DNA of 6,377 nucleotides from CAZGSG01 sp964528095. Its GTDB lineage: Bacteria; Bacteroidota; Bacteroidia; Chitinophagales; Chitinophagaceae. Position numbers and translations under genes: made by a program. Below the pieces are notes generated by a model that was given only the letters and a program-made list of their open reading frames with translations, made no database searches and was not told the DNA's origin. Where the stretch lies: the NCBI GenBank assembly GCA_964528095.1, contig CAZGSG010000341.1, positions 1 to 6,377 on the forward strand. The letters run 5' to 3'. Positions 5,490-6,377 of the stretch are shown piece by piece. Numbering within the stretch: position 1 is the first letter of the stretch; the number at the start of each line of letters is the position of its first letter.

Positions 5490-5720
5490 GAGTTCTTCGT
5501 CTATCTTACTCAACGCGTCTGGCGACGGGGGTGCTTACAAACAGGTAACCGGCCGAGACGGGCATGTATGTTGATGATCATTGTTTACAGACAGGCGTTT
5601 AACCCAGGGGGCGGTAGGTAAGGGAATAATGTCTATTGCCAAAAGAAACAGGTTCATATGGTTTAAATTGTTGTATTCAGAACCATTGTACATATCGTAT
5701 TTAAGACCATGCCCCGGCAA

Positions 5721-6377
5721 TTAATTTTTCAATATTTTAAACTCAACCCTTCTATTCAACTGCCTGTTCTCATCCGTATCATTTGGAACCTGTGGTTTTG
5801 TTTCTCCATAACCCTGTGAGATGATCCGGCTGGTAGCGATGCCTTTCGATAAGATATAATCAGTGACGGATTTCGCGCGGTTATCACTCAGTTTAAAATT
5901 ATATTCATCTGAACCACGGCTATCGGTATGTGCGCTCATCTCGATTTCGATGGCCGGGTTCTCCGCGAGTAATTTAACGACCCTGTCGAGTTCTACATAG
6001 GATTCGGGGCGCAGGTCCCATTTATCAAAATCAAAGAACACATTGTTGAGCCGCACTACCTGGCCGATCTCGATCGGAACAAGATACAGGTCTTTATGGA
6101 TCTCTTTGTAACCGGCTTTTACCAGTGAATCGAGATTCAGGTTTTCGGAGATCGCAAAAAAATGATCTGCTGTAGCACGGATGCTATAGTTCTTATCATA
6201 AGGCAGCACGATTTTAAAAGCGCCGTCATACTCATTTAAAATAGCATTGCCTGCTTCCTTGCCATCTGGCAGGGTTTCATAAACAAGTGATGCACTCAAT
6301 GGCTGTTTTGTTTTTGCATTGAATACATTGCCGCTTACCAGGACAACAGGTTTGGGTCTTTCTTTTTCGAGCAATTT
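5721..6377 (-). CDS. OmpA/PorE-like peptidoglycan-binding outer membrane protein, C-terminal part (5' end outside window)
   Basis: The frame is open from the right edge to a TAA at 5721-5723, giving 218 residues, so the N-terminus is missing. An in-frame TTG at 6374 is not a credible start, because it lies in the middle of the fold. Residues about 10-100 form a carboxypeptidase-regulatory-like beta domain (VSGNVFNAKTKQPLSASL, DGAFKIVLP, YSIRATADHFF). Residues about 105-215 are a complete OmpA C-terminal peptidoglycan-binding domain: NNVFFDFDKWDLRPES, IEMSAHTDSRGSDEYN, LSDNRAKSV, GYGETKP and ENRQLNRRVEF, with the conserved Asp and Arg that contact diaminopimelate. This domain order matches Bacteroidota OmpA proteins with upstream TPR/WD40 repeats, including PorE, a T9SS component. 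Whether this one is PorE or a general anchor depends on the missing part. No strong terminator is seen after the stop. Confidence 0.92.
   Translation of the reverse strand, partial: KLLEKERPKPVVLVSGNVFNAKTKQPLSASLVYETLPDGKEAGNAILNEYDGAFKIVLPYDKNYSIRATADHFFAISENLNLDSLVKAGYKEIHKDLYLVPIEIGQVVRLNNVFFDFDKWDLRPESYVELDRVVKLLAENPAIEIEMSAHTDSRGSDEYNFKLSDNRAKSVTDYILSKGIATSRIISQGYGETKPQVPNDTDENRQLNRRVEFKILKN

Noticed and set aside
5535..5720. Minus-strand 61-codon frame between the zinc-motif gene and the OmpA-like gene
   Set aside because: It begins at a TTG directly after the OmpA stop, has no recognisable pattern and no start signal, and looks like chance.
5490..5720. Terminator in the convergent gap between the zinc-motif gene and the OmpA-like gene
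   Set aside because: Only a 6-base dyad (ATGGTT 5658-5663 with AACCAT 5681-5686) was seen, without a strong stem or T tract.

Overview
The window looks like a chromosomal stretch of a Bacteroidota bacterium, most likely of the Chitinophagaceae or a close relative. The reasons are a secreted protein with a type IX secretion (T9SS) type A sorting domain, an OmpA-family protein whose peptidoglycan-binding domain follows a carboxypeptidase-regulatory-like domain, signal peptides ending in A-Q, starts without strong Shine-Dalgarno sequences, and a TAnnTTTG-type -7 promoter element. The family-level placement is inference from style, not from a marker gene.

Layout, left to right. Positions 3-284 (+) hold the end of an unrecognised, cysteine-rich reading frame cut by the window edge. 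It overlaps a DUF1801/YdhG-like gene (268-663, +). A 0.7 kb non-coding stretch follows, with a nested palindromic repeat (864-1086) and then a leader region with a likely -7 element and a hairpin. Next come a CBM48-like/helix-hairpin-helix fusion protein (1361-2020, +) and a secreted alpha/beta hydrolase (2091-2915, +). The gap between the hydrolase and the convergent T9SS cargo gene (3428-4570, -) holds a second, larger copy of the nested palindrome (3003-3344). After the cargo gene lie about 0.5 kb of AT-rich divergent spacer with one possible small membrane-protein ORF, a small secreted protein with two putative zinc-binding motifs (5130-5489, +), and the 3' part of an OmpA/PorE-like gene (5721-6377, -) that runs off the right edge.

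The genes do not form an obvious pathway. Four products are probably exported or in the envelope (hydrolase, T9SS cargo, double-zinc-motif protein, OmpA-like protein), and two are probably cytoplasmic (DUF1801 protein, CBM48-HhH protein).

The most notable structure is the repeat family. Two intergenic copies, in the same orientation, have an outer inverted repeat built from GAGCTAAGGAG / TAAATGAG units and an inner inverted repeat built on TTTTCACTGCGTGAAAA. Between the right inner and outer arms lies a spacer about three-quarters identical between copies. No coding capacity or transposase is visible in either copy, so it could be a REP/BIME-like or MITE-like interspersed element, or a structured RNA. 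I do not recognise it as a named family.
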